Under the pieces are notes generated by a model. The model was not told the origin of the DNA. It ran no database searches and worked only from the letters and a program-made list of their open reading frames with translations. A stretch of 64,000 nucleotides of DNA from Wuchereria bancrofti (Eukaryota; Nematoda; Chromadorea; Rhabditida; Onchocercidae): assembly GCA_005281725.1 (NCBI GenBank), contig SSBO01000012.1, positions 18,084,561-18,148,560 of the forward strand. The letters are read 5' to 3'. Below are positions 10,901 through 25,631 of the stretch, in pieces. Positions within the stretch are counted from its first letter, which is position 1. Every line of letters starts with the position of its first letter. A program made the position numbers and the translations under genes.

Positions 10901-13900
10901 CGTAGAATCAAATTGAAGTGTAATAGTTATGTCAGCAGTATTGATAGCAAATATAGTAATAGCAGCAGGCGCAAAAAACCCGTTTTAAATGACAGCAGTG
11001 ACGGCACTACTGATAATAGTGACAGTAATGGCACGGAATAGAAATGCAGTATTAACTGTAGTATTAATTATATTACGATATGGTGACGGTAATATAAGTT
11101 ACAATAAGTAACTTTCACATGGAAGTCGTACCTAGAAAGAAGTAATACTGTAAATTGTTCAGCGCTATTAAAAAAAGTCAAGTTTCTTTTTTCTTTTTTG
11201 CTTTTTGTCAAGCTTAAACATTACGTATCCACGTTTGTCAACAATTTTTAACTTATTTAGAACTTGATTTAATTTCTTGTGCACTGAAAAAAATTCTGCA
11301 AATAATCGAAAGCCAGTAAAACTTGTTATTCAATGTTTTCGTAATTGCAAAAAATCTTTTCCATGAGAGTTAATGGTACTTAGCAGGTACTTGAACCTGT
11401 GCTTTCAAAAATCAGTCGTGTTAGATACGATTCAGTCAAAAGGTATGAAAACCAAAAAGGTTATTACTCTGAATTTGTATTTCCTAGTTAATTTTAATAT
11501 TATTGTTGGCCCTTTAATAAAAAGACTATTATTTTCAACAAAGACAATGAGCACGATATAGCGATCTAATATTCTTCTTCATATGTCCTTCATTCTCAGC
11601 AATCGAGAATGTCGAGAATTTTTCACCGATGAAAACTCTTTCTCTCTATTCAACAAGCAATCTTTTTATCTTCAGATTATGTACTACAATAAAATAAAGT
11701 GCTGCAAAATATTATATTCTGCTGGAAATTTTTTTGAAACGAAATTATTTCGTTTTCTTCGTTCTCAATTGCTTCAAACTTTTTGACGCTTCTTAAGTAC
11801 TTTTTTATTGGAAATATAATTGAAAGCACTTAAGATAAGATCAAAATAGGTTGCTTTTTGTGAAAAACAGTCAGTTTTTAAATGATTGAAGAAAAATTGG
11901 CGGCGTAAAGCACATGCTATCATCTCTCAGCAAGCGGTATTGGTTTTAGTTTCTCTTTTGCATCTTTGAAGTTGACCAATTGTTCTATAAGAGGAGCAAA
12001 GTGGCCTGCCTGTTTGGTTGTGGTTGCTATTGTTGCTAGGCAACCTTGGCAATTATCTCACGTTGGCATAATTTACAGCTAAGACAGTTGTTACAAAGGA
12101 TTATACTGGTTGACACTTACCGAAACTATTTGCTAGTTTACTAAGGCATACTTTGTAGAAAATCCCTGTACTCATAACTTTAACAAGTTTGAGCCTAAGT
12201 CCCGTCCAACTTTCCACTTGCTCGGCCTATTAACCAGAATCTTCCACATCTGTTGACTCAGATGAAAATTAGTAAATATTCAAAAGGGTGAATCACTTGA
12301 TTCGTTCTCCATCCAGCTCTTCCCTTACAGACTAATGTCTTCAGTTTATATATTTCTTGCTCTTCTCTATGCTTCACAAATCTCAGACCTTTCTTTATTC
12401 GATGTTCCATTCGTTAATATTTCTTTCAAATTTCATCTGACAATCTCATTACTCTAAACTAATTTAGGGTCATTAGCGCCACTTTACTGATGCAACATCG
12501 ACAAACATTTCTACCGACGAAGTTATTTCAAAAAAAAGGGCAAAAACAAAAAGTAGAACAAATTGCTAATTCTTTGATAGAAATTGCACATTCATAGAAT
12601 TCTTCTTGATTATATTTATGGAGCATCAAATATAACGAAAGAAAAATAATTCCATTACTTTTTAAGAAAAAAATGAGTGACTTCTACTTAACTGCAATAG
12701 ATTAAATGAAAGGTTGAAGATGTGAAAAAGAATATAAATGGGTGATTTTATGACAAATTACTTCCATCCTCTGCCGAATTTCATTAGATAAAATATCCGG
12801 AACAAATATCTGAATAGATCAGACTTCGGCATGCATAAGAAAAATATTTTCATGCAGCTTACGAGGTGAAATCTATTTTCATGGCTACTACAAAGCTGTC
12901 ATTGCTTTATTTACTCGAGTTTTCGTGGATGTTTTTTCCTCGAAAAGTTTTGTTTTTTGAAAAATGGAAGTTGTTATCAATCAAACCAATCTGTGTATTA
13001 TGGAACTATTCTAATGACAGTATTGAAACTCTTAGGTAAGCCAATTATTAAAAAATTATTATTATTATATAAAAAGAAAAATACTGACAACTCTTGCAAG
13101 TTGAATGCATTTTGATGCTACTACACTTTATACGAACCAACAAGACGTATTGAGTTTAGAAGAAATCATTTTCTTGGATTTTGGCCTACCAGAAGTTATA
13201 TAGAAGAACTTCTGGAACATTTTTATTAGGACTGCAAGTATAGTTTTTTTTTCTAATGTAGTTAAATCAAACTGCAACAATCGTTTTACATTCACATCCT
13301 TACTTATCATCTTACCAGTTTCTCATGATCCTTCACGTAACGGTAACGAAATTAATTTGTTTTGACGTTTGTATTTTAACTAACACTTAAATTAATAACC
13401 ACATAGATCATGAATTGTTTAACGTAACGAAATATTGGTCACTGTTGCAGTTTTGCAAAAAAATTTACTTTTCAAAAAACTACGCTGCCAAATATTGCTG
13501 TCACTTAACAGGACTTCTTTTACTCCCCGACCCATTGTTGATATTTTTAACAAAATGAACGGGAAATTTTAAATATTCGAATTATATTCATAATGTACCT
13601 CGTTCCATTTCATGTTAGTGGAATAAACAAGGGCTTATCAGTTATATTACCGTTAAGTACAATACTAACAGTGCAGATGAGCGCATTTTATCTTTCACTG
13701 TCTTTCTGTAATTAAAGAAAGATTCGAAATATCCAGCATATTACAAAATAGCTATTTCCCACCTGCGTCTTCATGAATTTATTTTTGTTTTTTCCACTGT
13801 TTTCAGCACTGAACAATTTTCGATTGCAGTTTGGTTAGACAACAATAAATGCCGTCACAGAACAATTTGTCTAACCTAACTGTTTTCTGACTTGTGTCAA

Positions 13901-14074
13901 ATTAAGGTCAGTTATACTTACGAAAATGACATTTCAGATGTAGCTGCAATAGAAAATGACATGATGAAGCAAAAGCAGGAATCATTTTCGATCCTTACTG
14001 AATTCGATTACTCATTTACCGTTCGTTTACTAAATTCTACTTATTTAAATTATTCAAAATACTAGGAAGGACTT
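7985..14074. other. Six-kilobase AT-rich intergenic region
   Basis: No supported gene is seen. Features noted: a CAG/GTA-rich imperfect trinucleotide stretch around 10930-11100; a 10-bp perfect inverted repeat (GGTTAGACAA...TTGTCTAACC) around 13831-13882; and many short stop-bounded frames with AT-driven composition. The last part presumably holds the promoter of the Rab gene. Confidence 0.4.
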
Positions 14075-15764
<1,690 letters not shown>

Positions 15765-16209
15765 CCATTCGATCATTTTATTGTGATGGTGACACAACAA
15801 TAATAATAATGATAACAATAATAATATTGATTAATAATGAATTATGAATGATTATATGTAGAAAGTAATAATAATTTATAAATGAGTATGTGTAGAGATG
15901 ATGATAATAATAATCTACAAATGAGTATATGTTTCACACAAATTTTCATTACAAAATGAAAAAATTTTACATACGGTGAATTCCAGTTATATTTGCCAAT
16001 GACATGTAATCAATATTTACATTTTACATACTTACATTACGAAAACTAAATCAACAATGTCTTGGAATTAACATTTAAAAAAGATTTCAGTAGTAGAGTT
16101 TAGATAGATGTTTTATCTGATCACTACGGGCTTTGCAATATTACTGACAGCAATGCCATCAGTTTCATTGTAATTTGTAATAAATCAGTGACTAATCACT
16201 TTCATGAAT
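15765..16209. other. Shared 3' region of rab-37 and the IFT22 gene
   Basis: Convergent 3' ends. The region is rich in AAT repeats. It contains an imperfect duplication of about 30 bp (around 15868-15895 and 15908-15932), each unit reading roughly TAATAATAAT followed by an AAATGAGTAT-like end. It probably consists of the two 3' UTRs. No gene is seen. Confidence 0.5.
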
Positions 16210-18036
16210 TCATTCAATTCTTCGAAATTTTACATTTGAAATGACTCGACACAGAAAACCATTGAATTCTAATCGAAGATTGTCATCGTCACGATCGATA
16301 TCCAGGGCAACAACCCGAAGACCGCTCATCTGAGGTAAGAGAGAAAATCCGGTGATTACTGCATCATCGGTCGTTGTGTTGCTGGACGACCCGCTGACTG
16401 TATACAACAGAACAAGAACGAGTGAAGGGTCAATGTTTCCACGTTGTACAAATTCCTCGTACCTTAACATAAACAATAATAAACAGATTTTGAAAGATTA
16501 ATTTTATCAATTCATAACAAAATGCTTGATCTATTTACTACTTCTGGTATTCCGGAATTATGTAGCATTTTTACGATTTTCAAAATGCCATTTATTCGGC
16601 TGAAGGTGTGGGAGTATAATCTAAAATTAACAGAAGGGCCATCGATCATTCCATTTTTTCCGTATTGTTTTGCAAAGAATGTTTTATATCTTCAAAAAAG
16701 ATATTTCCAAAACTAAACATATTATTACTGCCATTTCAAATCCTAAACGTTATTAGCTACTTGTTGGTCATACTTAAAATTAACAAGTGTTTAAGGTGGG
16801 TGTATCACCAATTCCTTTAGATGATTAGACCAACGTTTCACTTATCAGCTGATTCCTGTTGTAACAAATTTACAGTTAAGATGCTTCACATGGGGATGAC
16901 CACTGAGTCATATAATCCACGAGAGAAATAGTCCTCATTGCCCTTTCTTAATTAAGGAATTAAAATATGGCATATGATACCACGGTAAAAGTGTGGATCC
17001 TTTGTCTTGATCAGGCTTGCATACCAATATAACGCCATTAGTATTACGTCTGATAGCAGGCCAACATCGTTGATATTTTTTATCACCACTGCAGTCCCAA
17101 AGTTCTACCTCTGCTTCCACTCGTTCTCCATTAAGTTCCAAATCATTGCTTTCGAATTCAACTATTCGTACACCTCAATATTATTATAATTTCGTTAATA
17201 TCAAAGGATTGTTAAGTAGCAGATTATCTCGGAGTTCAGAGGTGAAAACTAACTGCAATACTCGAAACAAATAATATCTTTGAGAAATTCAATCCTTAAA
17301 TTTTAGCCTTAAATAATCTTTTAAGATAAAAAACACTTCAAAGTAAACCCTATTTAAATTTTTGAAATTTTTTGAAATGAACAAATAAAGTTTTCACCTC
17401 GGGTTGGTCGGTGTATATTGAAACTTATATCATTTGAATCTGCCAAGTAATTCGATATTGTCGTCTTTCCGCTCTAATTTTTAGTGTAATTAGGAAAAAC
17501 ACTTTTTTCCTTATTTTAACAAACTAAGCGTTTATTGTATATACAATTATGAGCTTGCAGACTTTGAAACAGAAGAAGTTGAAAGTTATTCAGAAAAGAA
17601 AAATGAGTTTTAGTTGACAAAGTTCATTTGACTCAAAAAATCGACTTACACTGTTGCTTTAATAAAAAATCTGGTTGATAGCAGTAAAAATAACAAATAT
17701 TTCAAATTGCTGAACCACAAAAAAATTTAACAAAAAACAAAGAAATTTAACATATTAAGATTTCGCTGATCAAATAATTATTTGTTACCTGAATTTTTCG
17801 GCACGCAATCGACACAGGCATTTAGAAAAAAGTTTGAAAGTTCAAAACTTGTCTTAACAAAAGTTTTGGGTATTGAATTTTAACATAAGACTCAACGAGA
17901 GCTTTTTCAAATTGACTAATTAATATATATGTTAATTAGAAGGATTATAGTTTAAAATTGCTTGAGAGTAATATAATCTTACTTTAAGTGGTCCAAGAAC
18001 AAGAATTTTGATCTTCAAAGGAGCGGTTGTTGTCAT
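16210..18036 (-). CDS. ifta-2: Intraflagellar transport protein 22 / RABL5-like GTPase
   Basis: Rab-like GTPase of the IFT-B complex, required in ciliated (sensory) neurons. Four exons join in phase: 18036-17983, 17473-17398, 17173-16981 and 16462-16210, giving 191 aa against 185 in human RABL5. KIKILVLGPLK runs across the first junction into SGKTTISNYL, giving the family P-loop GPxxSGKT. RPTRGVRIVEFE is the switch-I region. VELWDCSGDKKYQRCWPAI matches the diagnostic ELWDCGGDxKFExCWPA. The C-terminal half, including WYEEFVQRG, corresponds to WYSCFVQ in human. As usual for this family, the canonical NKxD motif is not recognisable. A near-consensus X-box lies just upstream of the ATG. The gene is head-to-head with the MSP-domain gene (552 bp apart). 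Confidence 0.9.
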
Positions 18037-18588
18037 CCTTTTCACTTGACGCTATGGAAACTAATCACCATGACTACATCATCAACTTTCTATATTGCAG
18101 TAAAATCTTTGCAAGCATGTTGATCTCAAAAAAATCTAAACTATCTCATCGGTTGACATTCTTATTGTGGAATTCACAAGGGCTAGCTTACATGACCGAA
18201 TTGTTGAAAATGTAATTAAAACATGCTGCCAAGCAAGAAATTCAAAATTTTTTGAGCATGTTTCAAAGTAATTCTTTAAAAGTGATGAAATGGTGAAATT
18301 TCAAAACATTGTACGGTTTTCAATTCTTTGGGTGGTTGCTTTAACTAAGGGAGTTACTTAGGATAACTTTGTCTCTCTGTCTCTTTGGTTATCTTCTTGA
18401 ATTCAAAATTAATCAAATTCTACAAGCAGTTTGAAACAGGTCCAGAAATTAAGTTTAAGCATATTTCAAATTTTCAAGAAATCATCTCTTGAATTTTTAC
18501 ACAAAATCCATTATGATATGATGAAAAACGCTTTCTTTAAGCTTAAAATTTTTTAGGTTCAAACGATATATTTATTGCATGATAAATA
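18037..18588. promoter_or_regulatory. Bidirectional promoter region, IFT22 (-) and MSP-domain gene (+)
   Basis: The 552 bp between two divergent start codons must contain both promoters. Next to the IFT22 start is the X-box candidate at 18048-18061. Before the MSP start a CTTAAAATTTTTTAG tract (about 18541-18555), some 34 nt upstream of the ATG, looks like a spliced-leader acceptor. An open frame at 18027-18215 has no support. Confidence 0.5.
18048..18061 (-). promoter_or_regulatory. Candidate X-box (RFX/DAF-19 site) upstream of IFT22
   Basis: Read on the gene strand the site is GTTTCCATAGCGTC, which matches 13 of 14 positions of the nematode X-box consensus RTHNYYWTRRNRAC. The first half-site GTTTCC is perfect. 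RFX factors drive ciliary genes through this motif, so its presence next to an IFT gene is meaningful. It lies only 11 nt from the ATG, closer than the typical 50-250 nt, so it may sit in the 5' UTR region. Confidence 0.5.
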
Positions 18589-20838
18589 ATGGCTGCCAGC
18601 ACTCCACCAGCAGGAAACTTACCTCCAGCTTCAACTCCAACCCCAGCAGCTGGCGCTACGGCTCTACCTGCGGGAAATGTATCGCCGACTGCTATTACAC
18701 CACAAGGCGGGGCAAAACCTCCGGTGGCTGTCATGCCAGTGCCAATACCACCAAATAAACCAAATGAGCCAGCTTTTCAACTAAAAATTGAACCAGATAC
18801 AAGACTGGAGTTCAAGAGTGACAAATTGACGGAAGAACCGTGTCAAATTGAGGTTAAATTGACAAATCCAACAAAGGATAGGCAAACATTCAAGGTCTTT
18901 TTTTAATTAGAGATTTGTGTCAAAATTAAGTTCATCTAAGAAATTGGGTGCAAAAATGAATGATGTCAATTGATATGATAATTTTGTAAAACAACCGCTT
19001 TCTGTTTGAAAAATTCGACGCGAGTTAAATGAACATTTAATAATTTCTCTTCAGTGTTTGTATGTCCAAATTTTGTCTGCCCTAGCTTAGTAAGTCCAAC
19101 AGCTTCAATGATCAGTTTATCAATCATTTGTCAGGAAATATATACATTTTCACAGATACCTCAGATTATACGATTCATAAGACACAGATAAAAAATTTCT
19201 CGTAATTTATTCTTTGCATATCGCTGTTCCAAAAGAAATCAATGAATCCCAGAATGTTCTAGGTAAAATGCACATCAAACGACATTTTTCGGGTACGTCC
19301 ACCACTTGGATTTTGCGATGCAGAAGCTTCGACTCCAATTAAAATTACATTTTCAAATAAAACAGTGCCTGATAGTGGAAGGCATTATTTTGCATTCTAT
19401 CATATGAAAAGTAATGAGGTTTGTCAATACTATGAAATCCTGGTTAACCTTTCGAGGAATTCTTGTCGAAGAAATCCGGAACCACATTTTTTCTTCCTTT
19501 CTCGGATTCGCTTTTTTAGTCAAAAAATTCGGATTAAAGAGACCCAGCATCCTCTATTTTATGAATTCTATCATTTAATATGATGACAACAATATGTACA
19601 CAGTCGAGAGATATTTCGGCGTTTTCTTCATAGGCAGAATGTTTTGGCATTAGGCCTCAAATAGTCATAACAACATATTACCTGAAAAGATATTAGAGAC
19701 ATAAAAAAATAAAAGGTAAAGTAACTGATCATAGTGTTTTAAAAAAGAGTTATATTGACCGAAAAGATCTATCATAGCAAAATCAATTGATAGGATGATA
19801 TGACATTTCAACAGTGTTATTTAGAGAAATGAATTGTATCTTTCAATGTGTGATTACATTTTAATGTGACAGTAACCCACGGTCAAAAGGACCATCATCA
19901 TTTGGCCATCACATTCCTGAGGCTTATATCATTTATCATTGTGATATATATTAGCGCTACTCTTAGCTAGTTTCTGCTTTAACATATTATCAATTCATAT
20001 GATCTGAATCAGAATATTTGCTATTCGGATGGTGCTAACTGTTGAAGAATTAATAGAGTGTTTGAGTAGATATGTCGTGAAAACTTCTGCTAGATAACGA
20101 TGAATTGATTGATTGCTTGTCATTCTTTGCTTAGATAATATTTCTGAGAAATGTGCTCACTGCCTTCTTATTTCTTCTTTATGCACTTCGTTACAACTTC
20201 TACCGGAAATGAAAATGAATTGAATTACAGATTGTCATTTACAACATTTGCTTCCGGATTCTTAATGCTTTAATGTCATGTGTCATATTCTGATTATAAG
20301 AAAGAGCCGAGTCTGAGCATTTCTGCTTCACAAGAATATTTTAATGTATCTCTGTGCAACTTCATGGAGAGACATTCAGATATCTGTCAATATTGTTAAT
20401 CAATCTTTTCTGTGAAATATTTGGTTTATCTAATTGGAAGGAAGCGACCATTAGTACTTCTCTCATTTCTGTTTGTAGCCAGAATCTTTGAGTCCAGGAT
20501 TGATGGGTATATTTCAATACTGAGCCATCATTTTATTTCAGAAGGAAAAGACTGCCCGACAAGTTTGGACACCTCAGTCAAAGTTTGAAGGTGTACGCCG
20601 TATTATGGTTTACTTCCTCAAAAATGACGGAACTCCAGTTCCACCCACTGGAAATATACCACAAACTGGTGACACACTGCCAGCAACTGTGTCAGCCGGT
20701 GGTGCTACTGCACAGGTGGCGGATACACCGGCAGCGAATGCACCTGCGCCAGCTGCAGTTCCCGATGCAAAAGCATCAGCTGCAGATGAAAAGGCGACAG
20801 CTCCGGACGCAAAAGGACCTTCTACCGTGACGAAATGA
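18589..20838 (+). CDS. MSP-domain protein with Ala/Pro-rich tails
   Basis: Three exons (18589-18894, 19263-19418, 20542-20838), all phase 0, encode 252 aa. Residues about 62-184 form an MSP domain (immunoglobulin-like beta-sandwich). Key matches are LKIEPDTRLEFKSD, VKLTNPTKDRQTFK, VKCTSNDIFRVRPPLGFC, HYFAFYHM and RQVWTPQSKFEGVRRIMVYF. The MSP domain is preceded by about 60 residues of Ala/Pro/Gly/Thr-rich sequence and followed by about 68 similar residues ending in STVTK. It is therefore not a bare 127-aa major sperm protein but resembles MSP-domain accessory proteins of nematode sperm or VAP-like adaptors. No transmembrane anchor is seen, which argues against VAP. A cytoskeletal role in amoeboid sperm is inferred, not shown. 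The polyadenylation signal is listed separately. Confidence 0.88.
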
Positions 20839-21679
20839 AAGTCAGTTGAAGAAAAAATGTACAAAAATGATTCAAAAGATGTGCAATTTTCACCTCACAT
20901 TTTGAGAAAAAATGATCCAACAAAAGGATTTTGAATCCAAGAGTCAGTGTCTCATATATCTTTTGTCAATGCAAATAACCCATAATTATCATTATTAATG
21001 CAATAAATGACTATTAAAAGTGCTGAGTGCAATTGAACAAGAAAGGTGAAATAAGCATGGAGTTGAATATTTTAAGCTTTTTGAGTGATTTGATGAAGAT
21101 TAGTAGTTCGAAAGTTCAGTTTATAGATCTTTGAGCAATTGGAACAGCTGTTTGTACTAGTTAATTTGCTCCTCTACACGCACGTGTATCACTACCTCTT
21201 CACAGCTGCATTATTTCTTTCAACTTTATCAACTTATCGCCACTGATTTTCTGGTATTGATGAATTGTATTTCTGTTGACTTTTTGAGTATTATTTATTC
21301 CGTTCAAGACTTAATCCATTTTTGTAATAAATAATTCTTATTTCACATTTGCAAACAGTGTGATTCGTCGAAACTTTTCGTATTGTTTTCACGTTTTGAT
21401 AGATAACAGAAGGATAAAAGTACCAGAAGTGTGCGCACATAATATCAAATGAATTATTTGAACATTGTATAAGACCAATGCCAACCATTCTGTATAATTA
21501 GAATACAATTAGGAACTTATTTCCATATTTAATTTACCTTAAAGTCGCGGATTTCATTTAGTGAAACCTAACAATTTATAACTGTTAATAAGGGTTCCTT
21601 ACTTAACTAATTCAGAATTTAACTTGTGAACAAATATTTTTTTTTATTCTAGTTCCAATTGGCGAAAGTAATAGTTATA
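20839..21679. other. Intergenic spacer before syntrophin
   Basis: Contains the 3' UTR of the MSP-domain gene (AATAAA at 21002-21007) and the 5' region of the syntrophin gene. A long T tract ending in TTCTAG at 21647-21652, 27 nt before the syntrophin ATG, is a likely spliced-leader acceptor. No other gene is seen. Confidence 0.5.
21002..21007 (+). terminator. Polyadenylation signal AATAAA of the MSP-domain gene
   Basis: A canonical AATAAA hexamer lies about 164 nt downstream of the TGA at 20836-20838, on the same strand and before the next gene. It is a reasonable cleavage and polyadenylation signal, though AT-rich sequence makes chance matches common. Confidence 0.45.
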
Positions 21680-24600
21680 ATGAAGAATCGTGGAAAAAAT
21701 TTCGATGTTGTAAGTTTTTGTGTTACGGCCTGCATGTATATAGCAAAAATTATAAAAATTGAAATTGAGTTGAGATATGCAATTAGAAATAGCTTTGTAG
21801 GTACACCACGGTATGGTACTACTCAGTGATGGTAAGGGTCGTGGACGACCCGCACGACTGGAACTCACAAAAGGTTGGCAATAATCGAAAATTATTCAAA
21901 ACAGATAGGAAAACTGTAATAAGAAATTTCTGAAGCCAATGTCTGATTAATTCATTTCAATAACACTTTGATAAGTCAAAATCAAAACATTTTTTGATAT
22001 TTTCTAAACTTTCATGGATTCTTCAACTGACTTAAAAGTAAGCTAAAATTTAGGTGAAAGCAAAACAGCTCATTTTTCTGGATTAAATTTCAGATGTTCT
22101 CATTATCCAAATAACTGCTAAAAGCGGTTTTTTCGACGAAACGAAGGATTCGATGATGGAACTTGATACTAGCATAAGATATGTTAAGTTACGCAAGAAA
22201 AGTGACGCTGGTTTGGGATTATCAATCAAAGTAAGTTAAGTAAAATAAAAAGAGAATTTTTCGACTTCCTAACTAGGCGAGAGTTTTTTTCAGGGCGGTA
22301 GTGATGGCAATCAGCAAGTTCCGGTTGTTATTTCAAAGATTTTCCGTAACACACCTGGTATGTGCATTAAAAAGTCATTTTTATTATTCTCTATGGTTCG
22401 TTCTACTTTAACAGCAAATTCAAAATTTGAAGTTAAAGATAACCCATAATTGATTTTACTGCAACTCTTTCATCGCTTTAATTATCCATCATAAGTCAAG
22501 CAATCACCCCGTGTGATGATAATGATGTAATGATATTATGATAATATTATTATATCACTATAGCGGAAGAGTGCGGCCAGCTATATCTTGGCGATGTGAT
22601 CGTTGAAATAAATGGTCAGTCGACAGATGGTAAAACTCACGATGAAATTGTCCAAATTTTGAAGGATGCTGGAGATGAAGTGACTCTTAGTGTCAGACAT
22701 TATATACAAATTGCTCCTTATCTAAAGTTCGATTTTACATTAAAGTTAAAAATTTATTGGATGCTCATTAAATTATCTGCCTAATTTTGTCATTCAAGCT
22801 TTAAGACTCTATATAATGACATAAGCTATGAAAGATGGAAGAGGAATAATGAATGTTGAATATCTTTTCGTGAAACCTATAGAAGTCCAAGTTTTTAATG
22901 GTATGATAACTTTAGTATTGTAATGATCCATCAGTGCACTAAAAAGAGAGTTGATGAATTTTGCAACATTTTTGTGACTTCCTATGGAAAAACTTACGAA
23001 ACTGACGTTATGAAACTATATTGAAGCAATTATCAATGAGAGGATCGCTTTTAACACTTCGATCGTATTTTGAAACATTTGATTCCGTCAGCTTCTTTTG
23101 GTGTGTAAAATCTCACATAATCAGGTGAACCTTTGCAGGCCATCAGATTCACTCAGATCACACACGGAAAACGCATTCGACCGTCTTTATGAACCGAACA
23201 CCTGGAAGGTTCAACGATTCATTTATTTAGAGCAAAAGTTCTTCTTAAGAATTATTGCTGGTGGAATCGTCACAAGGAAAAATTAAGTAAATATTAAAAC
23301 TTAAAATTTCGAAATCAAATTTAGAGCTCATTAAAAGTACAGTCATCGTCGGTTCCGGCAGGTGATATAACTAGTATACGAAGTTCGAATGGTCGAGGTA
23401 CAGCTGAAGACACGCCAGATGAATGGAAAACGATGGCTAAAATCCCACTACCGATGGCGTTTATTACGCGTTATTTGTGGGGAACTGATAAATTGAGGTT
23501 ATCACTTAAATATAACTTATGTAATACCAATTAAGATATAAAATAAGATTTAATCTCATCTTATCAATTTCGTAACTAAAAGTCATAGACTCTGCTGGAT
23601 TCATCTTAATCAGTTTAAGTAAATTTTAAGGTGTCAAAATTTTTTATATACTTTCATTCAATAGAACATTATCCTCAACTGTTATTCAATCGTTTTTCTA
23701 AGATAAAGCAATAGCCATTTAGTACAATTTCCAATTGCTATTAAATTTTTCTTAAATTTTTTCAAAATTTTGGAGTAAAATTTTCATGGTTTACATAATT
23801 TCAAGAGTGCTTAGGCTTTCAGGAATAATGCATTCGAAGTTCGTGCGGTCGACGGCTCATCGACAGGTATTGTACACTGCGAAGATAAAAATACTATGGA
23901 ACAATGGATTAAACACATTCAGAGTCGTATCACATCGCTCAATTATAAATCCATCAAACTGTCAAATAAATATTTGCATAAAAATGAACAGGTTGGCACT
24001 AAGAAAAGTAACAGATCAAAATGGTTGGTTTTGTGTGTGACAACGTTGAATAATGAAATAATGGGTTAAGAACTTTTGAAACTTTTATAGAATTATTGAA
24101 ACTGTTAACCTCTCGAATGAAAATGATCAAAAAGAATCAAGAAAGCAAAGGAATCTCATAAAATAAAAATAGCAAAGGAAAGGTTGTTAGTGTGAGGATT
24201 CGTCAATTTGAAAGATTTTCTTTTGTTCTTGCATTGATCCGTATTAATTGAAATTTGATAACATTTTCAGATAACGTACATCGGTTGGGTAAGCGAACGA
24301 TTACCAGAAGAACATTTCAAAGATCCATGTCAACGTTGGGAACCTCGATTCATTATCCTTAAGGGCGGCGAACTTTGTATTTTCGAGTCTCCACCAGTAT
24401 GTTGTGCATCAAGAAATTGTTTAACTTTTTTTTACAATTTGACTTTTGTTCAGTCCATAAATATAGCTCTAAACAGAAATTGAATGATTTGTAGCTGAAT
24501 TCGGATGACTTGAATAAGTGCGTATCGCTATACAAAATTTACGATACAGCATTCAAAGTGATGGATAGAGAAAAACCGGCGTTAGACAAACGTGATTATT

Positions 24601-25631
24601 GTTTCTGGATTGAAACATCTATGAATGGCTTGAAACATTACATGTCAGTTGAGAATCATCATCAATTCAATCAGTTTGACGTAGCGTATCACCGTTGTCT
24701 GCACAGTACTGTCAACAGCTTCCAGGTATTTACTTGTCCGAATTTATCATTCATATCATTGCGACTTATTTACTTACCTCATTTGTTTGTCCCACAAACA
24801 TATGCCTTATCATATCATACACTTGCTCACTTATTTTTTTAATTTTTTACCTTTTATCATTTCTCGTCCGTCCTTAATTTTCTTTGATTTTTTTGTTTAT
24901 ACTAATTTTCTTGAAATCAATTTTTCTATAAGTATCACATTTTTAATTCTCAGACACGCACATTTGCATGCAGTTATCAAGGGCGTCCTAGTGGTTTGGT
25001 AATTGATATCAAGCAGGGTATAAGCTTATATGACATTCCTACAAAGGTATACTTTCTTTTTCGGAAATTTACCCCATCACTAAAAATCTTCAATAAATCG
25101 TACGTAAAACCAATTCCATTTATGCTTTCCGCAAATTATAGCGTTACTCGTGGCAGTATCGTTTCTGTGATTTGGAATCATCATCTGATGATGGAAAAAT
25201 ACGACTCCGACTTATTTTCCGAGATATGCGAAGTTCATCTAGCAATAATTTAGAAATCAAGGTAAGAAATATTGAACTGCTGGCAGCTAGGGCTATGGCC
25301 CAGACGGTATAAAGACACAACATTGGCTATGCACTCTAATGCCCTGACAATATTTAATATTTGTATACAGTACCATTTAGTTCTTATCAGGTCAAAGATC
25401 CTAACACTTCTTTCCAATTTACTAAAGAAAGAGATAACATGCAAAATGAACCTGATATGAGACAACATGCAAAGTGTATATCTCATACACACAATTTGAG
25501 TTTATTGTTTCGTTTTTCAGGATATTGATAGTGATGAACTTCTATTCATTGTATACACAATGCATGCGTTTTATGTAACCAAAGTTATTGGAACGGATCC
25601 GGATTACCTGAAAACCGTTCCGCTTATGTAG
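21680..25631 (+). CDS. stn-2: Gamma-syntrophin (dystrophin-complex scaffold)
   Basis: Thirteen exons join in phase: 21680-21709, 21801-21873, 22094-22230, 22294-22357, 22564-22744, 23139-23208, 23325-23497, 23823-23991, 24271-24396, 24495-24725, 24954-25046, 25142-25261 and 25521-25631. The product is 525 aa; human SNTG1 is 517. MVLLSDGKGRGRPARLELTK aligns with the gamma-syntrophin N-terminus. The PDZ domain includes GLGLSIKGG, VPVVISKIF and GDVIVEINGQ. A PH-like region has NNAFEVRAVDGSSTGIVHCE. YIGWVSERLPEE and QRWEPRFIILKGGELCIFES lie before the C-terminal syntrophin-unique region (WQYRFCDLESSSDDGKIRLR). Syntrophins link dystrophin to channels and signalling proteins at muscle and neuronal membranes. 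In C. elegans, stn-2 is the gamma member. The sixth exon (23139-23208) in the PDZ-PH linker fits by phase only and is the least certain. Confidence 0.92.
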
